Shown here piece by piece: positions 35,901-44,955 of a DNA stretch of 64,000 nt (its first letter is position 1; every line of letters begins with the position of its first letter). The notes under the pieces were generated by a model that made no database searches, was not told the DNA's origin, and saw only the letters and a program-made list of their open reading frames with translations. The position numbers were made by a program, and so were the translations under genes. Where the stretch lies: the NCBI RefSeq assembly GCF_001625695.1, contig NZ_AUXY01000054.1:1-64000 (forward strand), in the 5' to 3' direction. Source of the stretch: Pseudoalteromonas luteoviolacea H33-S (GTDB taxonomy: Bacteria; Pseudomonadota; Gammaproteobacteria; Enterobacterales; Alteromonadaceae).

Positions 35901-38279
35901 TTAGGGCTGCTGTTTTGGCAGTTGAAGAGTAAGTCTAAATAACAAGATTTCCAGTTGATTGTACACGGCTTTAACCTCGTCTGTTTTCGCGTAAGTATCT
36001 GTCAGTAAAACATAGCCAGTTTGATTAAAGGTATCAGTGAAGAGCAATGAAGTGGGGCCTGTACCATGACTAGGGTGATAAAACTTGCGATTATCACGAT
36101 GCCAAAAATAATGAGGGTGGGGTGCATGCTCGTTGGATATTTCAGACGACTGTTTGCTCAATAAATTGCTGATATCATTTGCGGTAGATATGAGTTTGTG
36201 TTGTGCTTGATCTGATGCGCTATACCAGTGTGTACTGTGCATATTGAGTGGTTCAAAAACATAGTGCTGGGTTAACTGAGACAAGGGCGCTTGATGTGTT
36301 TGTGAAAAAAGTGAGCTGGCCAGTGTGAGACCTAAGCGAGAGTAAATCTCAGCATTGCTTTTATCAACCCCATAATGGCTCGAAAAGTTGCCTTTGTGAT
36401 ATAGCGCCCCTGCTTTATGTAAATATGCTTCTAGCAAAACGTCAGGGCTGTTAAACAAGTCAGGGCAGGGGCTTTGCGCGGGGTCTGTGATACAGGACAA
36501 GAGAGATTGATCATCAACAATACCGCTTTTGCCCGTTAACAGCTGCGCTGCTGTGATATGCTCAATGGGGCTGTCGAGCTCAAAAGGCAATATATGCGCC
36601 AAAGGCTGGTCGAGCTGTAACATGCCGTCAATGTTGGCATTGTGCATCGCATCTCCAATTAACACGCTGTCTAAACCAGTGACATCAAACGGACTGTTGG
36701 TATTGACGGTACGTTCGGGTTCTATTGAAAACCCTTGGCTATATATGGGCTTACCCTGTGCCATAACCGCAATGGCGATACTTGGGATGTTACCTTGTGT
36801 TTGAAGCGCCGTGACTTGACGCTCAAAGTCGTCGATATCCATTGTGGGGAAGGGTGTTTTATCGAGTTTATTCAGCACAAAGTCATAGGTTTCAAATCTG
36901 CGCATTTTGAGGTCATATTTACTGAATGCAGGGACAAGGTGATCTGGTGTGAAGCCTGAATGTTCAAACATGTCGCCTTGGGCATTGCGATACACTTCAT
37001 TGGATAAACTGATTTGCCAGCCGTTTGGTAGGGTAAAACGCAGGGCATCAGACAGTGACCCTGCGGTTTCCTCACCGACTAAGGATACATGGGGGAGTTG
37101 ATCCATGGCCATGGTGAATACCTCTGCGGCACTGACGGTTAACTGGCTAGTGAGTAGGTATACAGGTCGTGTGTAAGCAGTTTGCTTGGCTTTCAACTGT
37201 TGACGCACAGGAATACCGCGCCCCGCGGTGTTGATGGCTCGCTTGTTAAATGCCAACACATCTTGGTCAGAAAAGTAATTGGCAACGGCCAAGGCGATGG
37301 CATCATCTCCGCCAGTGTTATGGCGGATATCAATGATGATGGCGTCAGTATCTTGGAGGTCGGCCATAACGTTGTCCATCATAGCGCGCGCGGCCTTTAG
37401 GTTTTGAACTTCATCAGCATCATCGTGTGTGGCGTAGCTGTCTAGGTTGTTTAGAACCAGCACCCCAACATTACTTGCTGTCTTACCCCAAAGTGCAGTG
37501 GTATTGTCACTCTTTTGAGGGTGTGTCTGGATGCTTTCTGTTAAGAGGTATTGTTTACTCACTTGCTGTGATTGAATTTGATAATCTTCGAAGAGTGTAT
37601 TTACGTCACCGGGCTTGCCTTGCAAGCGCTGTAAGGCCGCATCTTGCTGTATGGCGCTTAGGATAGGCGTTGGCTTGTGAGAAAAATACTCCTGTTGTGC
37701 AGAGGAGATGGTGACATGCATATCTTGCAGTGGCGCAACCATGTCTGAAAGCAGTGTAAAAAGTGCTTCATCAGTCATTGTATCAGTCACTTGGGCGCGG
37801 TATTGCTGATATTGTGCCTGCCAATCAAGGTCTTTGACTGAGAAAAACGCATAGTAGTCGTTAAAAGTATGCCAGAAGTAGTCAAAGACAGCATGAGGTG
37901 AAGCGCCCTTAGATAATTTTATGGGGGTTACACACTGACTTGGCAATGCATCACTGTGTGTATATTGGCTTGGGTACACATTTCCTTGACGTTGTATTCG
38001 CAATCGATTCGAGTCGAGTATGTCAACGGATGAAAACGCTGCGTTTGCTTCATGGTGTGGTTGCGCTGACACTTGAATGCAGCCATAGCTGTTGTACTGA
38101 TAACTGAGGACGCGATTCATGGTGATATGAAGGGCTTGTCCGTAGCCTGTTTTTTGCCAACTTCCCGCGGAGCGCTGCAAATCAGTACGATGATCTTGAT
38201 TATCCTGACAACCAGTGAGCATTAAACAGGTGGCCATTAAACAGGAGGTGTATTTCAAAGCCAGTATCATAATCAGCAA
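35901..38279 (-). CDS. S41-family peptidase fused to a degenerate beta-lactamase-like domain
   Basis: A 792-residue exported protein. A signal or lipoprotein peptide (LMATCLMLTGC) lies at the N-terminus. Residues about 110-460 form an S41 tail-specific-type peptidase: IIDIRHNTGGDDA and TSQLTVSAAEVFTMAM with catalytic-type Ser383. Residues about 480-790 have the fold pattern of serine beta-lactamase/penicillin-binding hydrolases (AQLLTGKSGI, YSRLGLTLASSL, VFEPLNMHSTHW). In this half the SxxK motif is replaced by a DSVL-type sequence and the YxN Asn by Arg (YSR). The second domain is therefore probably catalytically dead and could bind peptide or peptidoglycan. No PDZ domain is obvious. Substrate unknown. 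Confidence 0.78.
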   Translation of the reverse strand: MLIMILALKYTSCLMATCLMLTGCQDNQDHRTDLQRSAGSWQKTGYGQALHITMNRVLSYQYNSYGCIQVSAQPHHEANAAFSSVDILDSNRLRIQRQGNVYPSQYTHSDALPSQCVTPIKLSKGASPHAVFDYFWHTFNDYYAFFSVKDLDWQAQYQQYRAQVTDTMTDEALFTLLSDMVAPLQDMHVTISSAQQEYFSHKPTPILSAIQQDAALQRLQGKPGDVNTLFEDYQIQSQQVSKQYLLTESIQTHPQKSDNTTALWGKTASNVGVLVLNNLDSYATHDDADEVQNLKAARAMMDNVMADLQDTDAIIIDIRHNTGGDDAIALAVANYFSDQDVLAFNKRAINTAGRGIPVRQQLKAKQTAYTRPVYLLTSQLTVSAAEVFTMAMDQLPHVSLVGEETAGSLSDALRFTLPNGWQISLSNEVYRNAQGDMFEHSGFTPDHLVPAFSKYDLKMRRFETYDFVLNKLDKTPFPTMDIDDFERQVTALQTQGNIPSIAIAVMAQGKPIYSQGFSIEPERTVNTNSPFDVTGLDSVLIGDAMHNANIDGMLQLDQPLAHILPFELDSPIEHITAAQLLTGKSGIVDDQSLLSCITDPAQSPCPDLFNSPDVLLEAYLHKAGALYHKGNFSSHYGVDKSNAEIYSRLGLTLASSLFSQTHQAPLSQLTQHYVFEPLNMHSTHWYSASDQAQHKLISTANDISNLLSKQSSEISNEHAPHPHYFWHRDNRKFYHPSHGTGPTSLLFTDTFNQTGYVLLTDTYAKTDEVKAVYNQLEILLFRLTLQLPKQQP

Positions 38280-38458
38280 TCCTTTGTATGTTGGTGTCTA
38301 CATAAAGTGACATCGAGTCTACAAGTCAGTAATTGGATGTGCTGTAAGCTAGTTGACTAAAAACGTCAGTAAATGTGTAATCGAAGCTACATTTTTAAAC
38401 AGTTCAGCGCTTTGTTTGCGGTTAGTCTGTTGAGCATGGTGTGTTTAAGGATAAATAG

Positions 38459-38950
38459 ATGCGGTTTGAAAATTTGGCAGCGAAGTACTTTTCTATGAGT
38501 GAGGACGTGTGGCAAAGACACACAAATCCTTGGAGTGTTTGGACGCGCTATAGCTGTTTACCTATGTTGATTGCGTGTATTTGGTGGCGTGAGCTATTTG
38601 GAGTTTGGTTTTGGCCAATATTAGTTGCACTGGGTGTGTGGATTTGGATAAACCCTAGATGCTTTAAAAAGCCTGCCCATACAGACAGCTGGGCGTCACA
38701 AAGTGTGCTTGGAGAGCGCATCTTAATTTATCAGCGTGCGCAAGTACCCTTGCACCACTTCAAAACACTCGATGTGATTTCAGCGTTATTATTTGTATTT
38801 ACCGCGATGTCTGTTGCCGGGCTGTTTTTTCATGAGCCGATCAGTACGTGCACCGGTACAGTTGGCCTCATCCTCGCAAAAACATGGTTTCTCGATCGCA
38901 TGGTGTGGCTCTATCATGAGGTGCATGGTCGTGATGAGGCAATTAATTAA
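38459..38950 (+). CDS. DUF6653 family membrane protein
   Basis: A 163-residue protein with three to four hydrophobic segments (about 30-62 and 105-145), rich in Trp. The N-terminal SMSEDVWQRHTNPWSVWTRY is the DUF6653 signature. Function unknown. The 3' end overlaps the convergent rhodanese gene by 8 bp. Confidence 0.82.
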   Translation: MRFENLAAKYFSMSEDVWQRHTNPWSVWTRYSCLPMLIACIWWRELFGVWFWPILVALGVWIWINPRCFKKPAHTDSWASQSVLGERILIYQRAQVPLHHFKTLDVISALLFVFTAMSVAGLFFHEPISTCTGTVGLILAKTWFLDRMVWLYHEVHGRDEAIN

Positions 38951-39293
38951 CGAACATCGTACACAATTCGTCTGCGCGACACGTTACGACAGTCACCCGC
39001 TGATAACCTATACGTTTAAGTTGCTCGGCGGCAAATAAAGCGCGACTACCCGCCGCACAATGCAGATAGATGGCGCGATTTTGATCCGGCTCTAATGTAG
39101 GCAGTTTAAACTCGAGTAAACCTCTTGGGATATTGACTGCGCCCATGGGGGCGCCGGCTTGGTGCTCCGACACTTCCCGCACATCAATCAATAAACCGTG
39201 ATCGGACTGTATTTCTTGTTTTGCTTGCATACCATCAATACACCTTTGTTGGTCTTTGAGGATGGTGAGTAGTGCTTGCACAGATTTGGTCAT
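38943..39293 (-). CDS. Single-domain rhodanese
   Basis: A 116-residue rhodanese-like sulfurtransferase. The active-site loop is HCAAGSRA with catalytic Cys79, and LLIDVREVSEH near residues 34-44 is the typical strand. It should carry persulfide sulfur between donors and acceptors. It is divergent from a dithiol ArsR regulator with shared operators between them, which fits a reactive-sulfur response. Confidence 0.88.
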   Translation of the reverse strand: MTKSVQALLTILKDQQRCIDGMQAKQEIQSDHGLLIDVREVSEHQAGAPMGAVNIPRGLLEFKLPTLEPDQNRAIYLHCAAGSRALFAAEQLKRIGYQRVTVVTCRADELCTMFVN

Positions 39294-39310
39294 AATTGTG
39301 AGATCATTAT

Positions 39311-39342
39311 ATTAGCATTTACTAATATTAGATCTTTCTAAT
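39311..39342. promoter_or_regulatory. Two abutting 16-bp operators, ATTAG-N6-CTAAT
   Basis: 39311-39326 and 39327-39342 are adjacent palindromes of the same form, ATTAG-N6-CTAAT (inner bases CATTTA and ATCTTT). They lie in the 80-bp region between the divergent rhodanese and arsR genes and overlap the -35 of the arsR promoter. Paired sites of this kind suit dimers of the ArsR regulator encoded next to them, acting as a repressor. Confidence 0.78.
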
Positions 39343-39357
39343 GTACTTGTCTATAAT
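39328..39357 (+). promoter_or_regulatory. Promoter of the arsR-RND operon
   Basis: A perfect -10, TATAAT, at 39352-39357, with TTAGAT at 39328-39333 as a weak -35 (18-nt spacer). The -35 falls inside the downstream operator palindrome, so bound repressor would exclude polymerase. Confidence 0.6.
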
Positions 39358-39376
39358 GCCGTCAAAGACAAGTGAC

Positions 39377-39706
39377 ATGGACATAACATTGAAAGCACAA
39401 GATATGGCGCAAAGTGCAGAGCACGCAGAGGCGCTACTTAAACTGATGGCAAATAAAAACCGTTTAATGATTTTATGTAGTTTGCTACAGCAAGAAATGA
39501 GTGTCAGTGAGTTAAATGCGCAGGTACCACTGGCACAGTCTGCATTGTCGCAGCATCTGGCTGGGCTTCGTAAAGCCAATGTGGTGGCAACGCGTCGTGA
39601 TGGACAGACAATTTACTATCGGATCATTGATGATAAGGTCACGGCGATTTTGGCTCAGTTGTATCAACTATTTTGTCAGCCAGCTATCGATGAGGACGGC
39701 AGTTAA
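39377..39706 (+). CDS. ArsR/SmtB-family repressor with two cysteines (BigR/HlyU/SqrR type)
   Basis: A 109-residue winged-helix regulator. The recognition region is VPLAQSALSQHLAGLRKANVV. Two Cys lie at residues 34 (LMILCSLL) and 100 (LFCQP), the positions that in BigR, SqrR and HlyU form an intramolecular disulfide or tetrasulfide when persulfides are present. It lacks the metal-binding motif of SmtB/ArsR. The start is placed at ATG 39377 because the promoter -10 at 39352 would lie inside any longer reading. The stop overlaps the RND start (TAATG). Confidence 0.82.
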   Translation: MDITLKAQDMAQSAEHAEALLKLMANKNRLMILCSLLQQEMSVSELNAQVPLAQSALSQHLAGLRKANVVATRRDGQTIYYRIIDDKVTAILAQLYQLFCQPAIDEDGS

Positions 39707-42700
39707 TGTTTACACGCTTTATGAGACAACTGCTGCATAGTCGCATTCCTCTATTTATATTACTGATCAGTATCCTATTCGGGATACTGGCGCTGCATCA
39801 GACTGCACGTGAAGAAGAGCCGCAAATCGTGGTGCCAATTTTGGATATCCATGTTGAGGTGCCAAATTTTGCGGCCTCTGAAGTGGCACGTTTGGTGACC
39901 GAACCCCTTGAAAAAATACTCAGGCAAATCCCGGGTGTTGAGCATGTCTATTCGACCAGTGCATCTGGTAGTGTTGCTGTCACTCTGCGCTTTGAGGTCG
40001 GTCAGGACCGTGAGCGCGCTATCCTCAACACTTATACCAAATTATATGCCAATGAAGATACGATGCCGAGTGTGGTAAAGCACTGGCAAATAAAACCGGT
40101 TGAAGTGGATGATGTGGCGATACTGATGTTGGGCTTATACAGTGAAGACCCTGAACGCTATAGCGACTTCGAGTTAACGCGCATTGCGCAAGAAGTCTCG
40201 GCACAATTGCAGACCATTAATGACACCAGCGAAGTGTCGGTGCTATCGGGGCGTACACGGCAAATTCAGGTCGCACTCAACGCCAGTGCATTGGCTGCGT
40301 ATCACACCACGCCACTGGATGTATTAAAGGCAATTGAATATGCCAACCAACTAGATACGGTGGGAGACTTTGTTGTTGGCGATAAGCTTTGGCAGTTGCA
40401 AGCTGGAGATGTGCTGCGTACGACCGAACAATTAAACCAATTGGTTGTGAATGTCGTTAATGGCAGACAGATTTATCTCTCGGATATTGCCACTTTGCAT
40501 GATGGACCCAGTGAGCCACATCACTATCAGTGGATCACACTGGATGATAAGCGACGCAATTTACCTATGGTGACCTTGAGTGTTGCTAAGCAGCGCGGCA
40601 GCAATGCCGTTCAGGTCGCTGAGCAAAGTCTGGCCATGATGGAGAGACTGGAGTCTGAATTATTTCCAGCCGGTGTACGATATCAGGTATTGCGAAATTA
40701 TGGGCAGACAGCGGATGAGAAGGTAAACAATCTCACTGCGAGTTTGGCTTTTGCGATTGTGACTGTGGTGGTATTTATTGGCCTCTTTTTAGGTTGGCGG
40801 CAGGCACTGATCATTGGCTTGGCTATTCCTGTGTGTTATGGGATCACACTCAGTTTGGGCTATCTATTTGGTTACACCATTAACCGGGTAACCTTGTTTG
40901 CATTGATCCTTGCCTTGGGGTTATTGGTGGATGACCCCATTACAGGGGTCGACAATATGACTCGTTTTTTACGTCGTCACACAGATAGGTTGAGCCCATC
41001 AAAACGTGCCAATACCATTGTGGATGCGATGCTTGAAGTAAAAGTACCGCTATTAACATCCACATTTACCATCATCGTGGCATTCATTCCATTGGCATTT
41101 ATTACTGGCATGATGGGCCCTTATATGGCACCCATGGCGTTTAACATTCCAGTGGCGGTGATTGTATCGACCTTAGTGGCTTTGTTTGTCACGCCTTGGT
41201 TGGGCAGTAAACTACTGAGCAGCACGACAATCACAGAGACTGCGCAACATAATCAATGGTATAGACGGTGGCTGAGTTCGCTGCTTGCTAGCCCAATCAG
41301 AGCAAAATGGCTACTTTGGTCTGTACTTGGCTTATTTATTGTGAGTGTAAGCTTGCCATTGCTGCGGGCGGTGCCACTCAAACTCCTACCATTTGATAAC
41401 AAAAATGAAGTGCAAGTGCTCATTGATATGCCACGAGGTACGAGTTTAGAGGCCACGGCAGCAATGACGCAGCGAGTACAAGAGGTTGTTTGGCAATTAC
41501 AGGAAGTGACGGCAATGGCTGCCTATGTTGCTCGGCCATCCAGTGTTGATTTTAATGGCATGGTGCGCGGGTATTATCAACGCCATAGTAGTCACTTTTC
41601 AGAATTAAGAGTCTTATTAGTTGATAAACAGCACCGCGTTCATCAGTCTCATGCTGTGGTGCTGAGAATGCGAGAAGCATTGGCGCCACTGATAAAAAAT
41701 GGCATTCGCATCAAAGTGGTTGAGGTGCCACCCGGGCCTCCTGTGATGTCGACATTAGTCGCTGAAGTGTATGCCAGTGACTTATTTACAGATAAGGCCA
41801 CGCATGTGGCAGCCGCATATGCGCTCAAAGCACGACTTGAGCAAGAAGCACATGTGACTGAGGTCGATATGTCTTTGGTCCCTCAAGCGATGCGCCAACG
41901 CTTCATTTTGGATAAACGCAAAGCCGCTTTATCAGGTATTGTCACTCAGGATGTGAATCAGACATTGCAAATTGCCAGTGGTGGCTTCGTTGCCGGTGTG
42001 TTGCAAGTGCCCCATGAAGTCACCCCGCTTGATATTGAATTACAGTTGCCCTTTGCAGAGCGCAACCAATGGCCTGTGATCAATGCACTGCAGTTAAGAG
42101 GTACGCATACATTAGCAAAAATGACGGCAGGGAACGCACTTGAAAGTGCCACTTCACCTCTGGTGCCTTTGGGGGAGCTTGGACAGTGGCAGCAAAGTTC
42201 AGTGGAGCAGCCTATCTATCGCAAAGATCTCAAAGAGGTGATTTATGTGACGGCTGAGCTTAATGGAAGAACGCCGGCTGCGGTCATTGCAGATATTGTC
42301 AGTGATGAGGGTAAAACAACACAGCACATTCAGTGGCCTTGGCAGTCACGAACATTTTTATCCAGTGGCGCTGGGCTTGGTTGGCAGTTGCCAGCAGGGA
42401 CAGAATACCGTTTCTCTGGTGAAGGAGAGTGGCGTATTACTGTGGATGTATTTCGCGATATGGGGATTGGCTTTGCCTTTGCACTGACGGCGATTTTCAT
42501 CATTTTACGTTGGCAAACAGCATCGAGTGCACTGGCTGGCATCATTATGTCGGCTATTCCGTTGACCATGATAGGGATCATGCCGGGGTTTTGGCTATTA
42601 AATCAATTTGGTGAGCGCACCATAGCTGGCGCACCTGAGCCCGTGTTGTTCACCGCCACTGCCATGATTGGCATGATAGCGTTGGCAGGCATTGTGGTGC

Positions 42701-42999
42701 GAAATAGCCTTATTCTAGTCGAGTTTGTTAATCAGCAACGTGCACGTGGGGTGGCAATAAAAGAGGCTCTATATCAGGCTGGGGAAGTGCGCATGCGGCC
42801 AGTATTGCTTGCGGCTGGAACAACCATGTTAGGTAATTTAGTGATTATTTTAGACCCTGTATTTAGCGGTCTTGCACTGGCGATTATTTTTGGCACTTTG
42901 GCATCCACAGTATTGTCACTGTTTGTGGTGCCTGTGGTGTATTTTTTGGTGTTTAAAGACACACAATATGAGGAGGCGGACAATGCGCTTAATAACTAG
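39706..42999 (+). CDS. RND efflux pump permease, HAE1-like
   Basis: A 1,097-residue inner-membrane RND permease with the standard duplicated layout: one N-terminal helix, a large periplasmic loop, six helices (about 340-560), a second loop and a second six-helix block. The TM4 proton-relay aspartates are in ALGLLVDDPITGVDN. It should extrude a substrate by proton antiport with the adaptor encoded just downstream and an outer-membrane channel from elsewhere. The gene is translationally coupled to the dithiol ArsR repressor, so expression may follow reactive sulfur or oxidants. Substrate unknown. Confidence 0.9.
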   Translation: MFTRFMRQLLHSRIPLFILLISILFGILALHQTAREEEPQIVVPILDIHVEVPNFAASEVARLVTEPLEKILRQIPGVEHVYSTSASGSVAVTLRFEVGQDRERAILNTYTKLYANEDTMPSVVKHWQIKPVEVDDVAILMLGLYSEDPERYSDFELTRIAQEVSAQLQTINDTSEVSVLSGRTRQIQVALNASALAAYHTTPLDVLKAIEYANQLDTVGDFVVGDKLWQLQAGDVLRTTEQLNQLVVNVVNGRQIYLSDIATLHDGPSEPHHYQWITLDDKRRNLPMVTLSVAKQRGSNAVQVAEQSLAMMERLESELFPAGVRYQVLRNYGQTADEKVNNLTASLAFAIVTVVVFIGLFLGWRQALIIGLAIPVCYGITLSLGYLFGYTINRVTLFALILALGLLVDDPITGVDNMTRFLRRHTDRLSPSKRANTIVDAMLEVKVPLLTSTFTIIVAFIPLAFITGMMGPYMAPMAFNIPVAVIVSTLVALFVTPWLGSKLLSSTTITETAQHNQWYRRWLSSLLASPIRAKWLLWSVLGLFIVSVSLPLLRAVPLKLLPFDNKNEVQVLIDMPRGTSLEATAAMTQRVQEVVWQLQEVTAMAAYVARPSSVDFNGMVRGYYQRHSSHFSELRVLLVDKQHRVHQSHAVVLRMREALAPLIKNGIRIKVVEVPPGPPVMSTLVAEVYASDLFTDKATHVAAAYALKARLEQEAHVTEVDMSLVPQAMRQRFILDKRKAALSGIVTQDVNQTLQIASGGFVAGVLQVPHEVTPLDIELQLPFAERNQWPVINALQLRGTHTLAKMTAGNALESATSPLVPLGELGQWQQSSVEQPIYRKDLKEVIYVTAELNGRTPAAVIADIVSDEGKTTQHIQWPWQSRTFLSSGAGLGWQLPAGTEYRFSGEGEWRITVDVFRDMGIGFAFALTAIFIILRWQTASSALAGIIMSAIPLTMIGIMPGFWLLNQFGERTIAGAPEPVLFTATAMIGMIALAGIVVRNSLILVEFVNQQRARGVAIKEALYQAGEVRMRPVLLAAGTTMLGNLVIILDPVFSGLALAIIFGTLASTVLSLFVVPVVYFLVFKDTQYEEADNALNN

Positions 43000-44041
43000 A
43001 CATTGGGGAGCGATGGGCGCATTCATTGCTTTAGGGGTTTTATTAGGTGCTTTTTCCGGGCTATTTAATCCACAAGTTGAGCCGCAACTTCGCACTAAGC
43101 CTGCTGTATACAGTGGCGAGCAATACCTTGTTACCACGGCAAAGGTGGCGCCTGAAGACTTTGTCAGCGCCAGTTTAGTTGCTAAAGAGAATACGCACGT
43201 ATCTAGTCGTGTGTTGGCACAATTACACACGCTCGAGGTGCGAGCGGGTCAACTAGTGAAAAAGGGCCAATTGCTCGCGACTTTAGAAGATACCCAACTA
43301 CGTGCTTCTATGGAGGAAATTCGCGCGCAAAGTCGGGCCAATGAAGCGCAATTATCTCAGGCACAAAAGCAGCTCTCTCGCAGCGAAACTTTGTTGAGTA
43401 AAGGACTCGTCGCTAATAATCAAATGGATGAATGGCAAAGTAAAGTTGATGAGCTCAAGGCACGCCGCGCTGCACTGACTGAGCAATTAAGTGGCGCACA
43501 AGCTGCGCTAAGTTATACGCGCTTGCATGCGCCATTATCTGGCGTGGTGGTGGAAAGACTGCAAGAGCCAGGTAGCATGCTTAGCCCTGGTGTGCCGATT
43601 GTTGAGATTTTTAACCCTGCGAGTTTGCAAGTCAGGGGGGCTGTGCGCTCTAGCTTAGCGGGGCAGCTCAAAGTGGGTGATACATTGCAGGTGGAATTGA
43701 AGGCGTTGAGTACAACCGTCATGGGCACTATCAGTGAAATTGTACCTGTAGCCGATAGTTTAGCCCGACAATTTGAAATCAAGCTAGATATTGTGCCACC
43801 AAAAGGCAGTAAGCCGGGCATGTATGCGCAGATAAGCTTGCCGTCCAAGCCTCTCAAGAGGGTGGTGATCCCACTGCAGTATGTAAAGCGCACTGGGCAG
43901 TTAACCATGGTGTATGTTGTTGAGCAGGGTATAAAACAGCGCAGACTGGTCCGCTTAGGTCAAGCATTGGGAGAGGATGTGGTGGTGGTCTCTGGGTTAG
44001 CAGCAGGGGAAGTACTGGCGATAGCCAGTACACCCTCTTAA
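42983..44041 (+). CDS. RND efflux periplasmic adaptor subunit
   Basis: A 352-residue membrane-fusion protein. The start is ATG 42983 after a perfect AGGAGG at 42971-42976. One N-terminal helix (about 8-28) anchors it. The lipoyl halves HVSSRVLAQLHTLEVRAGQLVKKGQ and YTRLHAPLSGVVVERLQEPG flank a coiled-coil hairpin (about 95-170), and a beta-barrel domain follows. It overlaps the permease gene by 17 bp. The order permease-then-adaptor is less common than the reverse. No outer-membrane factor gene is adjacent. Confidence 0.9.
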   Translation: MRLITRHWGAMGAFIALGVLLGAFSGLFNPQVEPQLRTKPAVYSGEQYLVTTAKVAPEDFVSASLVAKENTHVSSRVLAQLHTLEVRAGQLVKKGQLLATLEDTQLRASMEEIRAQSRANEAQLSQAQKQLSRSETLLSKGLVANNQMDEWQSKVDELKARRAALTEQLSGAQAALSYTRLHAPLSGVVVERLQEPGSMLSPGVPIVEIFNPASLQVRGAVRSSLAGQLKVGDTLQVELKALSTTVMGTISEIVPVADSLARQFEIKLDIVPPKGSKPGMYAQISLPSKPLKRVVIPLQYVKRTGQLTMVYVVEQGIKQRRLVRLGQALGEDVVVVSGLAAGEVLAIASTPS

Positions 44042-44045
44042 TCAG

Positions 44046-44723
44046 TTAAATAAATGATGCAATCTCATCCAATGGCTTTTTAACTAATGCATGCTCTGGT
44101 ACCGTGGCATCCTCAGCTGGATAGCCTGCTATCAGCAGCATGTATGGCCGCTCATTGTCTTTATCTCGTTGGCAGATCTCTGTTAAAAAGCTCATCGGCT
44201 TCGGAGTATGAGTCAATGTTGCCAATCCTGCGTTGTGTAGTGATTGGATCAAAAATCCAGTCGCGATACCGACTGACTCATGTACGTAATAGTTGGTATT
44301 TTTATCCTCTGAATGGATCCCGCCTTTCTTTTGGGTAAAAATAGCAATGAGCCAAGGCGCATGCTCTAAATACGGCTTTTGGGCATCTGTACCTAAAGGC
44401 TTTAACGCATCCAACCATTCATCACCTGCACGGCCTTCATAAAAGGAGCGCTCAAGTTGCTCGGCAGCGTCCCTAATTTGCTTTTTCACATCACTGCTGT
44501 GGATCGCCACAAAGTGCCACGGCTGGTGGTTTGCGCCACTTGGCGCCAGTCCTGCGGTTTTGATACAGGTTTCGATAACTTCCTTGGGTACAGGGCGGTC
44601 ACTGAAGCTACGAATGGTATGTCTACGTTGCATGAGCGAGAAGTTATCATCGGCGCGTTGCTGCATCTCTTGCGGCGAATATTCTATAAAGTCGGTGAGT
44701 GGGATATTGTCATGGGCTTTCAT
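44046..44723 (-). CDS. Nitroreductase-family flavoprotein
   Basis: A 225-residue FMN oxidoreductase. RRHTIRSFSDRPVPKEVI near residues 33-50 is the N-terminal signature, followed by APSGANHQPWHFVAI near 57-71, which binds FMN. It resembles the iodotyrosine-deiodinase-like group of nitroreductases. The substrate is unknown. It is convergent with the RND adaptor gene, 4 bp apart. Confidence 0.88.
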   Translation of the reverse strand: MKAHDNIPLTDFIEYSPQEMQQRADDNFSLMQRRHTIRSFSDRPVPKEVIETCIKTAGLAPSGANHQPWHFVAIHSSDVKKQIRDAAEQLERSFYEGRAGDEWLDALKPLGTDAQKPYLEHAPWLIAIFTQKKGGIHSEDKNTNYYVHESVGIATGFLIQSLHNAGLATLTHTPKPMSFLTEICQRDKDNERPYMLLIAGYPAEDATVPEHALVKKPLDEIASFI

Positions 44724-44955
44724 GGATGTGATTCCTAGTTACTTGCTGTGTGGTTTTTATAACTTGTGATTATAAAGGTTTCAACTTATCGCGCATTTTG
44801 ATTAACATAAAGTTTCCATAACAGTGGCAAAATAAGTTTACTGTCGCGTGCAGTGAGGTGCGCAAAATAATATCTATGTATATTGAGTATAAGCATAAGC
44901 TGCTCAATGTTTGTCTTGAAGTTAGGTACAATTCTAGGCAGATCAGAGGATAGTA

